The translations under genes were made by a program, and so were the position numbers. Under the pieces are notes generated by a model. That model was not told where the DNA came from. It did no database searches and saw nothing but the letters and a program-made list of their open reading frames with translations. A DNA stretch of 64,000 nucleotides from positions 62,001-126,000 of the forward strand of contig JAIQGG010000003.1 in the NCBI GenBank assembly GCA_020072785.1, given 5' to 3'. This DNA is from Terriglobia bacterium (GTDB lineage: Bacteria; Acidobacteriota; Terriglobia; Acidiferrales; UBA7541). This document shows, one piece after another, positions 28,468 to 37,859 of this stretch. Within the stretch, counting starts at the first letter, position 1. Every line of letters begins with the position of its first letter.

Positions 28468-28597
28468 GTTTTGATTGCCTATGTGCCGGGCGATTTACCG
28501 CCTGCAACAATCGCTCGCAGCAGGTTCCGGCCCCGCAGGCACCCATGACCGCGGGAAAACTGGGGGATGAACAAGCAGAACTCTCCAACACGAATCG

Positions 28598-29668
28598 CTA
28601 GCCAGACGATTTTGCGGCCAGAACTAATCCGTTTTCGTGGTTGTTCTGCCGCTGGATATGCGCGAGACGCCCGTCGCGCGAAACGGCATCGAAAATGACC
28701 TTACTGCCTTCAAAATCGAACCGGAAGTTCAGTTCCCGCAAACCGGCATTTCGCATGGCCTCGCGCAATTGCGACTTCTTCTCCTCGCAGTAAAACATGA
28801 GAAATCCCCCGCCGCCGGCCCCAGAGATTTTCCCCCCGATGGCCCCGTTCTTCTTGGCCAGCTCATACCACGCGTCAATCTGCGGATTGGTAATCCCCGC
28901 GGAGAGCCGTTTCTTCGATTCCCAGTGCAGGTCCATTAATTCCCCAAAACGCCGCAGATTGCCCTTCGTGATTGCGCTGCAAATTTCGATCCCGACGTCC
29001 TTGATCTCGCGCAGGCTGCTTACGACGATCTGATCGTTGCCCCGGGTGGCCGCGTCCTGTTTCTGAAGAATCTTCGTGGCATCCCGTACGTCGTGAGTGT
29101 AGAAGAGCACAATATTCTGTTCCAGCCCCTCCAGCAGCTCCACGTTTAAGTTCATGCGCGCAACATCCACTTTGCCATCGTGGTCGATATTGAGCACCGT
29201 CAAGCCGCCGAAGGCCGCCATGTACTGGTCCTGCTTGCCAATAGGCTTTTGCAGCACTTCCAGTTCGAGGTAACACGCCTCTTCCGCTAGCTTCTGCGGG
29301 GTGGCCTGGTCCTGCCGCAGGACGTGCAGGGCATTGAGCAGCCCCACCAGGTACGAGCTCGAAGAACCCAGTCCGGTTCCCGCGGGTATGTCGGCGATCG
29401 AGACGATTTCCAGCCCGTTGGGGATGCCGAAGTAGCGCAACGCCTCGCGCGCCAGCGTGTGCTGCACTTCGTCCACATGGTCGACCATCTCGGATGTGCT
29501 GTAACGCACCCGAATCTTATCGTCCAGGATGGGCGTGTTCACGCTCAGAAACATGTACTTGTCGAGTGCCACCGCCAGAATCAGACCGCCATGCTCGCGG
29601 TAAAATGACGGGAGATCGGTGCCTCCCCCGCCAAGTGTGATCCGGAACGGCGTTCGTGTAATGATCAT
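28598..29668 (-). CDS. hddA: GHMP kinase, D-glycero-alpha-D-manno-heptose-7-phosphate kinase type
   Basis: A 356-residue sugar kinase. MIITRTPFRITLGGGGTDLPSF is the N-terminal block typical of HddA and related heptose kinases. The GHMP ATP loop is IPAGTGLGSSSSYLVGLLNA, and the third motif is GGKISGAGGGGFLMFY. HddA phosphorylates C1 of heptose 7-phosphate on the way to GDP-heptose. The start at 29668, behind a run of eight G residues, is preferred over 29698 because the protein then begins at the first beta strand. Co-location with gmhB and a gmhA-like gene supports the role. Confidence 0.88.
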   Translation of the reverse strand: MIITRTPFRITLGGGGTDLPSFYREHGGLILAVALDKYMFLSVNTPILDDKIRVRYSTSEMVDHVDEVQHTLAREALRYFGIPNGLEIVSIADIPAGTGLGSSSSYLVGLLNALHVLRQDQATPQKLAEEACYLELEVLQKPIGKQDQYMAAFGGLTVLNIDHDGKVDVARMNLNVELLEGLEQNIVLFYTHDVRDATKILQKQDAATRGNDQIVVSSLREIKDVGIEICSAITKGNLRRFGELMDLHWESKKRLSAGITNPQIDAWYELAKKNGAIGGKISGAGGGGFLMFYCEEKKSQLREAMRNAGLRELNFRFDFEGSKVIFDAVSRDGRLAHIQRQNNHENGLVLAAKSSG

Positions 29669-29737
29669 GCCCCCCCCTAACCGGATGAATTGCTGCAACT
29701 CTCATTGCCCGCAGAAACGTATTTCCGCTTGGTTTGG

Positions 29738-30697
29738 CTATGGCCTGGCGTGGGCCGCGGAAACATTTGCTAGCTCCGCTTCCCTCTGGAAGTAAGCCAC
29801 CGTCATGCCTGCTCCTTCGGAAAGGGTTACTTGCGGCTCCCACTGGAGAATGGCTTTCGCCTTCGCGATGTCGAGACAGATCCTGTCGATTTCCCCCGGC
29901 CGTCGCGGAACAAAGTGCGGCTCGACCCGTTTGCCCAGGAGGTCGCGCACGCGCTCGAATACTTCCCGGTCCCTAGTCTCCACGCCGCTGCCGATATTGA
30001 ATATCTCGTTGCTTCCCCGCTCCAGGGCCGCGACGTTCGCGGCGACGACATCAGAGATGTAGACATAGTCCCGTACTTTGTTTCCGTCTCCATAGATGAC
30101 CGGCTGGACTCCCCCCAGCATCTGCTCGGAGAAGATGGCGAATACCCCGGCCTCGCCCTGCGAGCTCTGTCGCGGCCCATATACGTTTCCGTACCGCAAA
30201 ACGGCATATTGCAGTCCGTAGAGAAACTGGAAGGTGAACAGGTAATGCTCTACGGTGTGTTTGCTGATGCCGTAGGGCGTGATGGGATTCATAGGGTAGC
30301 CTTCGGGAACGGGCGTCTTTTTGGGTTCTCCGTATCCTGCTCCCGCAGTGGCGGCATAGATAAACCTCTTTGTTCCGTGAGCCACAGCCGTTTCCAGTAA
30401 ATTGATGGAGCCGAGAATGTTGACCTGGGCGTCGAAGAGAGGCTCCCGAACGCCGCGCCGCACGTCCATCTGCGCTGCATGGTGATTGACGATCGTCGGC
30501 TTTTCCGCGCGGAAGATCCTCTCCATAGCTTCCCGGTCCCGGATGTCGCATTCATAGAACCGGCACTTTGGATTCACATTTCTCTTCGAGCCCCGGGACA
30601 GATCGTCGACAACCACAACCTCGTGGCCTGCTTGCACGTAGGCGTCGGCGACGTGCGAGGCAATGAATCCTGCGGCTCCCGTGACCAGTATTTTCAC
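29738..30697 (-). CDS. NAD-dependent nucleotide-sugar epimerase/dehydratase
   Basis: A 319-residue extended short-chain dehydrogenase. The Rossmann motif KILVTGAAGFIASHVADAY is at the N-terminus and the catalytic YGISKHTVEHYL supplies Tyr-x-x-x-Lys. ARYGNVYGPRQ-like (LRYGNVYGPRQ) and the C-terminal DIAKAKAILQWEP block place it among UDP-glucose/UDP-glucuronate 4-epimerases. The GTG at 30697 is the start because the preceding open frame overlaps the next gene and is not protein-like. It should supply an epimerised sugar nucleotide for the polysaccharide. Confidence 0.9.
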   Translation of the reverse strand: MKILVTGAAGFIASHVADAYVQAGHEVVVVDDLSRGSKRNVNPKCRFYECDIRDREAMERIFRAEKPTIVNHHAAQMDVRRGVREPLFDAQVNILGSINLLETAVAHGTKRFIYAATAGAGYGEPKKTPVPEGYPMNPITPYGISKHTVEHYLFTFQFLYGLQYAVLRYGNVYGPRQSSQGEAGVFAIFSEQMLGGVQPVIYGDGNKVRDYVYISDVVAANVAALERGSNEIFNIGSGVETRDREVFERVRDLLGKRVEPHFVPRRPGEIDRICLDIAKAKAILQWEPQVTLSEGAGMTVAYFQREAELANVSAAHARP

Positions 30698-30711
30698 ACT
30701 TCCCCCTTCAC

Positions 30712-32214
30712 TCAGTACGCCCCTTCGGCTTTCAGCACTTTCCAGAACGTTTTGGCGATGATCACCAGATCCAGCCAGATCGACCATTTGTCGATGTAGA
30801 ACATGTCCATCTGCACCCGCTCCGCATAGGTGGTCGTTTGCCGGCCCATGACTTGCCAGAATCCAGTTACGCCGGGTTTGACGGAGAGCAACTTTTCCAG
30901 CAGCGGCCCGTAGTGCACCGCCTCCTCCTCGCGAATGGTTCGGGGGCCCACGAACGTCAGATCCCCTTTCAGGATGCTGAAGAATTGTGGAAATTCGTCC
31001 AGGCTGGACCGGCGCAACAAACGGCCGATTCGCGTGACCCGCGGATCGTCGATCAGCTTCTGCTTTTCGCGGAAACGAGAGCGCAGCGCTGCGTCCTGCT
31101 CCAATATCCGGTCGGCGTCCACATGCATGGTCCGGAATTTCAGGTAATAGCGGATGCTGCCGTCCTGCCCCAAATACGCGCTTCGGTAGAACAGCGGCCC
31201 GCGCTCTTCCAGATTCACGAGCACGAAGATAACGGGGGTGAGCAGCAGCGTCACCGCGCTGCCGATGAGCCCAATCACCAGGTCCAGCCCGCGCTTGATC
31301 ACCCGCTGTACTGCGAGCGACCATTCCGGCTTGGCATAGAAACGGAAGCAGCCGGAGAATTCATCGTGTTCGTAGTTCAAATTGGCAGTGGCCAGAACGC
31401 TCGAATAGAGTTCCACGTCCACGCGCAGTTGCTTGCAGCGGAGCACGAGTTCCCGCAGCCATTCCTCGCCATCGGGAGCGGTAGGATAGGCCACGATAAG
31501 CAAGTTCGCTCCCGTACCTACCAGGGAGGCCTCCCAATCGTCTAGCGATCCCAGCACTGGAAGCGCGCGCATTTCCGCCGGGAGCGGCTCCGCCGCCGCG
31601 TCGAGCAGGATCCCGGCCACGTCGTAGCCTTGATGCCGCTGGATCGCAAGCAGCTGCTGGTATCCGCGCAGCCCGGCCGGAGAACCGATGAGCAGCGCGC
31701 GCCACCGGCACAGACCCGCCTTCCAAAGCTTTTCGTAGAGGGTTCGCAGCGTGAAGCGCAGCGCCAGCAACAGAAAACAAGCCAGCGCAAACCACATCAG
31801 CAGGAGGTACCGCGAAAACGCTTCCGCCCGGAAAACCACGAAGTTGAACAGCACCAGCCCCAGGAAACTCACCGTCAAGGCCTTGCAGCTCCGTTCCAGT
31901 TCCTGCTCCGGCCGGCGCAACTCCGGGCTCTTGTACCCTTCGAACAGGTACAGCACCACCGCGAAGAAGGGGATGTAGAAACGGTGGTACTCGGGGGGGT
32001 TGAGCCCGCTCAGGGGAATCTGCAGATAGTACTGCACAATGCGGACCGCAGCTATGTGCGCCAGCGTGATGGCCAGGACATCGCTCCCCAGATACGTCAG
32101 CTTGTGCAGTAGCGGCCATGCCAGTGGCCCGTAGGCAGGCCGCGCTTCGGCAGCTTCCGGCGCAAGCGTCAGCACTCCACTTTCCCGGTGCGCCATGGAT
32201 TCGCGTGTGGACAT
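30712..32214 (-). CDS. Polyprenyl glycosylphosphotransferase (WbaP/WcaJ-like), initiating sugar transferase
   Basis: A 500-residue inner-membrane enzyme that starts the repeat unit by moving a sugar-1-phosphate from a nucleotide sugar to undecaprenyl phosphate. The N-terminal half has four hydrophobic segments and a CoA-binding-like fold. A membrane re-entrant helix (about 310-335) precedes the catalytic domain, recognised by LKFRTMHVDAD, RVTRIGRLLRRSSLDEFPQ, LKGDLTFVGPRTIREEE and KPGVTGFWQVMGRQ. Position in the locus fits a single initiating transferase. The sugar could be glucose, galactose or another hexose. Confidence 0.93.
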   Translation of the reverse strand: MSTRESMAHRESGVLTLAPEAAEARPAYGPLAWPLLHKLTYLGSDVLAITLAHIAAVRIVQYYLQIPLSGLNPPEYHRFYIPFFAVVLYLFEGYKSPELRRPEQELERSCKALTVSFLGLVLFNFVVFRAEAFSRYLLLMWFALACFLLLALRFTLRTLYEKLWKAGLCRWRALLIGSPAGLRGYQQLLAIQRHQGYDVAGILLDAAAEPLPAEMRALPVLGSLDDWEASLVGTGANLLIVAYPTAPDGEEWLRELVLRCKQLRVDVELYSSVLATANLNYEHDEFSGCFRFYAKPEWSLAVQRVIKRGLDLVIGLIGSAVTLLLTPVIFVLVNLEERGPLFYRSAYLGQDGSIRYYLKFRTMHVDADRILEQDAALRSRFREKQKLIDDPRVTRIGRLLRRSSLDEFPQFFSILKGDLTFVGPRTIREEEAVHYGPLLEKLLSVKPGVTGFWQVMGRQTTTYAERVQMDMFYIDKWSIWLDLVIIAKTFWKVLKAEGAY

Positions 32215-32241
32215 GAACGACTCGCAGAACTGCGCGGGCTC

Positions 32242-32949
32242 CTAGCGGGCTCCCGTTGTCGCCACCTGGACTTTTGCTTTGCTCATTTGCGCCAGTGTTT
32301 TCTCCGCGTCCTGCACGAACTGGCGGACCGTCTCGCGGGTGTAGCGGTGATCCACCATCTTGGGCAGAAATTGCGGGGGAATCGTGATGATATGCGCCCC
32401 GGCCAGCGCCGCGTTCTGGATGTCCATGACCGTGCGGATGCTGCCCACGATGATGCGCGCCGGAAACTTCCACTCCTCCAGCCAGCTGCGCACGTTGCGG
32501 ATTACCACCGCCGGGTCATTCCCTTCGTCGGCGACGCGACCGGCGAAAATACTCACATAGGTCGCTCCCGCCTTGGCGGCCAGAATCGCCTGGTTGAACG
32601 ACAGAATCGCTGTGGCGTTGATCGCAATGCCTTCTTCCGTCAGCCGGTGCATGACCCCGAGGCAGGATTCCCCGTGTTCGTTGACCACGGGAATCTTCAC
32701 CACGATGTTGCGGGCCCAGGTGGCAAATGTGCGTGCCTCCTGGAGCATGGTTTCGCGGTCATTGGTAGTGACTTCCACGCTGAGCGGGCGTTCCTGCAGC
32801 AGTGCCGCGAGTCTCCGCGCGCCTTCCTCGATGTCCGGCACGCCATCCTTAAACATGATGCTGGGATTCGTTGTCGCCCCGTCCACGACTCCCTCTTCCA
32901 GCCAGTGCTCGATTTGCTTGTAATCTGCGGAATCCACGAAGATTTGCAT
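32242..32949 (-). CDS. Transaldolase-family protein (TalC/FSA-like)
   Basis: A 235-residue (beta/alpha)8 aldolase. MQIFVDSADYKQIEHWL and GATTNPSIMFKDG are the transaldolase N-terminal blocks; the Schiff-base lysine lies in NIVVKIPVVNEHG, and GITINATAILSFNQ-like (GIAINATAILSFNQAILA) and IIVGSIRTVMDI follow. The ATG at 32949 sits behind AAGGAGAAGCAGGA, so the longer frame to 33153 is rejected. The size suits the short TalC/fructose-6-phosphate aldolase subfamily. Inside a heptose-type polysaccharide locus it may make sedoheptulose 7-phosphate, the substrate of GmhA; that link is inference. Confidence 0.9.
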   Translation of the reverse strand: MQIFVDSADYKQIEHWLEEGVVDGATTNPSIMFKDGVPDIEEGARRLAALLQERPLSVEVTTNDRETMLQEARTFATWARNIVVKIPVVNEHGESCLGVMHRLTEEGIAINATAILSFNQAILAAKAGATYVSIFAGRVADEGNDPAVVIRNVRSWLEEWKFPARIIVGSIRTVMDIQNAALAGAHIITIPPQFLPKMVDHRYTRETVRQFVQDAEKTLAQMSKAKVQVATTGAR

Positions 32950-33156
32950 GTCCTGCTTCTCCTTTTCCAGAAATGGGCCTTCCACGAAGGGGGCCAGCAC
33001 AACCGCACCGTGCCGGCGGATCTCCTGGCATTCTCCCCTGCGCTGCCGGACCGCAAGGGATCGCACCCGCACGAACGGTCTGCAATGCATCTCTCCCGCC
33101 ACATCATGCGCCCAGCAGGGGGCCACCTCTTCCCCCAGACAGCGCCCCGGCAACGA

Positions 33157-34353
33157 TCAGGATTTCGCTAATTGCTGGTAGGCACGCAGGCAGTTCTCCA
33201 GAGCCGCGCCGTCCCACGAGAACTGCTCCTGGATACGCTGCCGGGCATTGCGCCCCAGCCGTTCCCGCAAGGGCTCATTCTGCAGCAATCTTTCCAGTTC
33301 CTGCACAAACCGCATTTCATCCCCCGGCGGAGTCAGGATTCCACTCTCTCCATTCACAATGTAGTCCGTGTTCTGCCCCACGGCGGTGGTCAGCACCGCC
33401 TTTCCCATGGCCATGTAGTCGATGATGCGCACCGAGCACTTCGCGCGGTAGATCTCATTGTCCGGGTACGGAAAGGCGGCAACATCCGCCGCGGCAACGA
33501 GCCGCACGAACTTTTCATAGGGTAGCCGCGGGAAAAAGCGCACCGTTACCCCTGTCTCGCCGGAGAAAAACTCCCTCACCTGCACTAACTCCGGCCCCTC
33601 GCCGACAAACACGATCGTCGCCCCCGTGCGCCGCGCTACCGGCGCCGCACCCCGGCAAAAGAGCATGATGTCGTCCCCTGGCTCGAAGTGTCCGCTGTAC
33701 AAAATCACGAGCGCATCGGAAAGCCCCAACGATTGTTTGGCACCGTTGCCGCTCGCAGCACGGATCCGTTCCTGCGCCGCAACGTTCGTTCGCGAGACCC
33801 CGCAGTTGGGTACATAAAAAACGCCGTTCGCCGACCCCCGCAGGGCCGCGGCTCTACGCGCCAGCACCTGGCTGGCCGCGGTTACTACCGGCGCTCGGCG
33901 CAGGAGCCATTTCTCCTGCCAGTCGATATACTCTTTCAGCAGCCAGGGATAGTCCTTGACCTCGTTCCACCCTCCCCATCCTTCCCAGTCGTCGCAGTCC
34001 AGCGCCACCGCGCGGCAGCCCCGCAGCAGCAGCCAGGTGCACGCCGCGCCCGCATACCCTTTTGGCTTGAACACGTGCACCACATCGGGCGCATACTTGC
34101 GAATCGCGAGACACAGCCTTCTCGCTATCAGCGGCGCGTGCCGTAACCCAGGCCTCGCCCCGACCTTCACGTTCACGATGTGCACACCTTCGAGTTCACG
34201 CTTCTGACTCGATTCGGCCGGGTTGTCGTAGGGTGCCAGGAAAATTGCAACTTCATGCCCTTTGTTTACAAGTTCTACGGCCAGCGGGAAAGCGCGCGCG
34301 CGGGCAGTCCCCTTCGGCTCCCAGGCAAATCCGCAAACAAAAGCAACCTTCAT
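33157..34353 (-). CDS. Glycosyltransferase, GT4-like
   Basis: A 398-residue GT-B enzyme. The N-terminal domain begins MKVAFVCGFAWEPKGTARAR with the glycine-containing loop of GT4 proteins. The C-terminal donor-binding half contains LVILYSGHFEPGDDIMLFCRGA, TIVFVGEGPEL and EIYRAKCSVRIIDYMAMGKAVLTT, where the E/D-rich block contacts the nucleotide sugar. It probably adds one sugar to the lipid-linked repeat at the cytoplasmic face. The gene lies directly downstream (7 bases) of another GT4 gene. Confidence 0.9.
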   Translation of the reverse strand: MKVAFVCGFAWEPKGTARARAFPLAVELVNKGHEVAIFLAPYDNPAESSQKRELEGVHIVNVKVGARPGLRHAPLIARRLCLAIRKYAPDVVHVFKPKGYAGAACTWLLLRGCRAVALDCDDWEGWGGWNEVKDYPWLLKEYIDWQEKWLLRRAPVVTAASQVLARRAAALRGSANGVFYVPNCGVSRTNVAAQERIRAASGNGAKQSLGLSDALVILYSGHFEPGDDIMLFCRGAAPVARRTGATIVFVGEGPELVQVREFFSGETGVTVRFFPRLPYEKFVRLVAAADVAAFPYPDNEIYRAKCSVRIIDYMAMGKAVLTTAVGQNTDYIVNGESGILTPPGDEMRFVQELERLLQNEPLRERLGRNARQRIQEQFSWDGAALENCLRAYQQLAKS

Positions 34354-34360
34354 TCGTTTT

Positions 34361-35491
34361 TCAATCGGCCGCGCTGGCGGTTACGCGGTGCACTGCGGGA
34401 ACATTGCCGGTCAAAACGTCATCCAGCAGGTCAACGAAGCGCGGCGCCCACACCTGCAATGAGTAGTGGGATTCGACGGTTTTGCGTCCTTCTTCGGCAA
34501 ACCGCTGCCGCAGGTGTGCGTCCTTTACCAAATGATTCAACGCTTCAAACCAATCCTCGGGCATCCGCGCCCAGAGCCCGTTCACATTGTGCTGCACGAC
34601 TTCCGTGGCCATGCCCACCGGCGAAGTCACCACGGGAATGCCCAGCGCCATGTACTGGATCGCCTTGAACGCGCACTTGCCTCGCGTCCAGTCGTTGTCC
34701 GGCATGGGCATGATGCCGATATCCAGGCTGCGGATGTCTTCGACTTCCGTAGCGAGGGAAAATGGCAGCGATTCGAAATTCGGTAAGTTCAATTTGCGTT
34801 GTGGGTGCCCGTAGAGCCGGAATCGGATCTTGCCCGGATACGCTTCGCTCAGCCGCCGCAATGCCGGTTCGATTTCCAGCAAGTACGGGCTGGTTGACCG
34901 GCTGCCCACCCAGCCAATCGTCAGGCAATCACCCGAGGTTGCCGGAGGACGGTACCTATATCGCTCTGTGTCCACAACCGTCGGAATTACGCTCACCCGC
35001 GAATTGAACCGCCGCGCATATCCCGCCAGTTTTTGGTTCCCGGCAATCACACGCGCGCTCTTGGCCAGCACTTCGTTTACGCCGGAACCGTACTTCAGCT
35101 TGTAAATCCAGGGGTATTTCTCCTTCTGCGTATCCCGGTGGCCAATGTAAATCGCGTCGTCGAAACTGAATATCACCTTGGAGTGGCGCCACTGAACCAT
35201 CTTCTCAACGACCGGACAAAAGAATGGGAAGGCCTCTCGGTGTATTACCACGGCGTCGTAGCGCGGAATCAATGCCAAGTCGAGCGCCCGCAGCAGACAG
35301 GACAACGGTGTCAGAAGAAGTTTGGGCGCAAGTCGTTCATTCTGGATGGCGCGAAATAACTTGGGAGAAGCGAATGGACGAACCGTGCAAGCGTATCCCA
35401 CTCGCTCCAGCTCCGGTAGAAACTGGTAGATCCTGTACCGCTCGCTTGCACTTTCTATCGGATTCGGCGTGATAAAGAGCAGTCTTTTCAT
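34361..35491 (-). CDS. Glycosyltransferase, GT4-like
   Basis: A 376-residue GT-B enzyme starting MKRLLFITPNPIESASERYRIYQFLPELE. The acceptor domain is followed by the donor domain, with TIGWVGSRSTSPYLLEIEPALR, DIGIMPMPDNDWTRGKCAFK and IQYMALGIPVVTSPVGMATEVV, typical of GT4. The KCAFKAIQYMALG block is the conserved E-x7-E-like region. One of four glycosyltransferase-type genes here, so the repeat unit probably has at least four sugars counting the initiating transferase. Sugar specificity unknown. Confidence 0.9.
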   Translation of the reverse strand: MKRLLFITPNPIESASERYRIYQFLPELERVGYACTVRPFASPKLFRAIQNERLAPKLLLTPLSCLLRALDLALIPRYDAVVIHREAFPFFCPVVEKMVQWRHSKVIFSFDDAIYIGHRDTQKEKYPWIYKLKYGSGVNEVLAKSARVIAGNQKLAGYARRFNSRVSVIPTVVDTERYRYRPPATSGDCLTIGWVGSRSTSPYLLEIEPALRRLSEAYPGKIRFRLYGHPQRKLNLPNFESLPFSLATEVEDIRSLDIGIMPMPDNDWTRGKCAFKAIQYMALGIPVVTSPVGMATEVVQHNVNGLWARMPEDWFEALNHLVKDAHLRQRFAEEGRKTVESHYSLQVWAPRFVDLLDDVLTGNVPAVHRVTASAAD

Positions 35492-35546
35492 TTAACGCCA
35501 AGTTGGAGGTGGCTGGTTTTGCGATCGCTGCCCAACGCTCAAAGGG

Positions 35547-36557
35547 TTAGACACGAGCAGTAATAACTTTGGCCCAGCTTGGAGGAAGATTCTTCGCAAC
35601 TTCAATCCCTTGGAAGATACTGCTTTCCCTCGCGCCATGTTTTTTCACCCATTCTGCCATTGCGCGAAGCCCCCTTTTCAAGGAGGTCTTTTCGTCTCTT
35701 CCGAATATGGCCTCGGCCTTGCGATGGTCCGAAAAGGCAACCTTCGCTTCTTTCCGCGCGTCCAGGTAGGCCACTCGACACTTCTTGCCCATTGCATCTG
35801 CAACCATTTGCGCAAGATCGTTGACTGTATATGGGAGATCGGCACCTATGTTGAAAACTTGGTTCCGCGCAGAGGGGTAGTCCACGGATTTAGCAATGAT
35901 GGGCGCGATGTCGTTGATGTGCGTGAACGCCCGCATCTGACTACCGTCGCCGAAAATCGTCATCGGTTCGCCTCGAAGCAGCTGGTTCATGAAAATGCCA
36001 ACCACATTGCGGTATCGGTCTCCAATGTTCTGTTTTTCTCCGTAGACATTGTGTGGCCGAAAAACTACATAGTCTAATCCGAACATTTCGTGGCTTACCT
36101 TTAGCTCCTGCTCCACAGCCAGCTTTGCAATGCCATAAGAGTCTTCAGGGACGGGCGTCATCTCTTCCGTCATCGGAGACTGCCCTGCGCCGTACACTGC
36201 GATAGACGAGGTAAACACAAAGCGCTCGACGCCATGATTTATCGCTGCATTGATGAGATTAACGGAACCAATAAGATTATTTTGGTAGTTAAATCGCTTA
36301 ATGAAATGGCTCAACCCTTCGGCGGCGTACGCTGCCAAGTGATAGACATAAAGAAATTTGTGTTTGTCGAACAGGCGCTCAATCACATCCTCTTCCAGAA
36401 TGGACGCCTTGACGAAACCTGCGCCTTCGGGGATGTTGTCCACGAATCCGCCGCTTAGATCATCCAAGATGACGACCTCGTGGCCCTGTTTCAGCAAGTG
36501 TTCGGCAACATGGGAGCCCACAAACCCTGCACCACCGGTTACTAACGAAACAGGCAT
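35547..36557 (-). CDS. NAD-dependent nucleotide-sugar epimerase/dehydratase (second)
   Basis: A 336-residue extended SDR. VSLVTGGAGFVGSHVAEHLL binds NAD and SYGIAKLAVEQEL carries the catalytic Tyr and Lys; VFRPHNVYGEKQN is the substrate-loop block of GalE-type epimerases. The ATG at 36557 with GAGGAG nine bases upstream is the start; the longer frame to 36668 is not protein-like. The region is visibly less GC-rich than the flanking housekeeping genes, as is common for imported polysaccharide genes. Confidence 0.9.
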   Translation of the reverse strand: MPVSLVTGGAGFVGSHVAEHLLKQGHEVVILDDLSGGFVDNIPEGAGFVKASILEEDVIERLFDKHKFLYVYHLAAYAAEGLSHFIKRFNYQNNLIGSVNLINAAINHGVERFVFTSSIAVYGAGQSPMTEEMTPVPEDSYGIAKLAVEQELKVSHEMFGLDYVVFRPHNVYGEKQNIGDRYRNVVGIFMNQLLRGEPMTIFGDGSQMRAFTHINDIAPIIAKSVDYPSARNQVFNIGADLPYTVNDLAQMVADAMGKKCRVAYLDARKEAKVAFSDHRKAEAIFGRDEKTSLKRGLRAMAEWVKKHGARESSIFQGIEVAKNLPPSWAKVITARV

Positions 36558-36825
36558 TTCACTACTCCTCTGGTTTTTCGAGAACTTGTTCTGAGCCAAC
36601 TGACTGCGACTCCGAGACTGAGCGCTTCGACAAGCTCCAGCGACGGTCCCAGGATCCCTGAGAATCAAAGCTCCGACAGTTGTTGGGATACAGCGCGAGT
36701 AAAGCAGCCGACTATCTCTTACTCTCTCTTGCCGACGTTTCTTGGAGCCACGGTATATGTTTGGTACAAGAAGTCTTGCGCGCGCACGCCACGGGTGATT
36801 TGTGAGATTCTGGAGACGCTATCCT

Positions 36826-37785
36826 CTAGACACTGGCAGATGCCGCTTGACGTCCCGGTTGTCGCTGCTCCTTGCGTGGGGGGCCATACACGCCGAGAAA
36901 AAAATCTCGAATGCCCGCCCAAACCGCGGCCGCCAAGTTATGTCTACGGAACGAATATATTAATATCTTTGCCACCTTTCTCCCCAATGTAAAAGCCAGT
37001 GTAAACGGCTTGTACGGAAAGGGAACATGTTTGGCGATCCACGCCAGTTGATTCCTCGTGGAAAGATAGAGGGTAAAGCTGGATTCCAGGCCACAAGTCC
37101 GGGAAATCTTGTGCCATACGTGCGCCGCAGGCACGAAAACACGTCGGTAGCCCGCATTCCGCGCTCTCATGCAAAAGTCATTATCCTCCCAGTAGATGAA
37201 AAGCCTGCTGTCTAACAAGCCTATCTTTAGAAGAACTTCGGCTCTAATCATCATGGCGCAGCCGGTTATGAAAGCTGTGTCTTGTGTGTGGGAAAACTTA
37301 CCATCTTGATCGAACTGATCCTTGCCAACGTGGTCGCAGGAACCTTTTCCATATCTCACGTTACCGCCGGCAAACCAAATCCGCGTCGGTTCGGATGCAT
37401 AGAAAATCTTGGGGCCCAGGATGCCGATCCTTGGGTCAGTTTCCCCCATCTGAACGAGGTGCGAAAGAAAGCCGGGATCAACTAGAGTGTCGTTATTCAG
37501 CAATAGGACGTAAGCGGCGCCATGGTTCAACGCGTATTCGATCCCGAGGTTGTTTCCTCCCGCAAACCCGATATTCTCCTCGCTTCTAAGCAACGTAAAG
37601 CCGGGAAACTTCCCCTGAATACGCGCAGGGGAATCATCGGAGGACCCGTTGTCCACCACAATGACGTCAAAATTGGGATAGTGCACCTGTTGCAGTGAGT
37701 CCGAGCAATCTCGCGTATCCTCGTACGCATTCAGGTTTAAAAGAATTATGGAAACCTTAGGCGTGGCGTCGTTTGGCATTTCCAT
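36826..37785 (-). CDS. Glycosyltransferase family 2 (rhamnosyltransferase-like)
   Basis: A 319-residue GT-A enzyme: VSIILLNLNAYEDTRDCSDSL, DVIVVDNGSSDDSP (nucleotide binding) and YVLLLNNDTLVDPGFL (DxD-like NND), followed by FITGCAMMIRAEVL and FIYWEDNDFCMRARNAGYR. This pattern is typical of the rhamnosyltransferase-like GT2 group of O-antigen loci. The start may be ATG 37785 or ATG 37779; the AGGAAG box fits the second better. About 270 bases separate it from the downstream epimerase gene, the largest gap within the locus. Confidence 0.9.
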   Translation of the reverse strand: MEMPNDATPKVSIILLNLNAYEDTRDCSDSLQQVHYPNFDVIVVDNGSSDDSPARIQGKFPGFTLLRSEENIGFAGGNNLGIEYALNHGAAYVLLLNNDTLVDPGFLSHLVQMGETDPRIGILGPKIFYASEPTRIWFAGGNVRYGKGSCDHVGKDQFDQDGKFSHTQDTAFITGCAMMIRAEVLLKIGLLDSRLFIYWEDNDFCMRARNAGYRRVFVPAAHVWHKISRTCGLESSFTLYLSTRNQLAWIAKHVPFPYKPFTLAFTLGRKVAKILIYSFRRHNLAAAVWAGIRDFFLGVYGPPRKEQRQPGRQAASASV

Positions 37786-37859
37786 CTTCCTTTTCTATCC
37801 TGCGATCCCCTCACAAAAGACATTGACCGCAGGGAAAGCCTCTCACTTGGCGAGATCAC

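Noticed and set aside
29738-31324. Epimerase frame extended to 31324
   Set aside because: The upstream part overlaps the sugar transferase catalytic domain in another frame; the Rossmann motif starts right after GTG 30697.
36558-36825. 270-base gap inside the polysaccharide locus, checked for a promoter or small gene
   Set aside because: No credible coding frame, and the TATACC-like sequence has no matching -35 element at proper distance.
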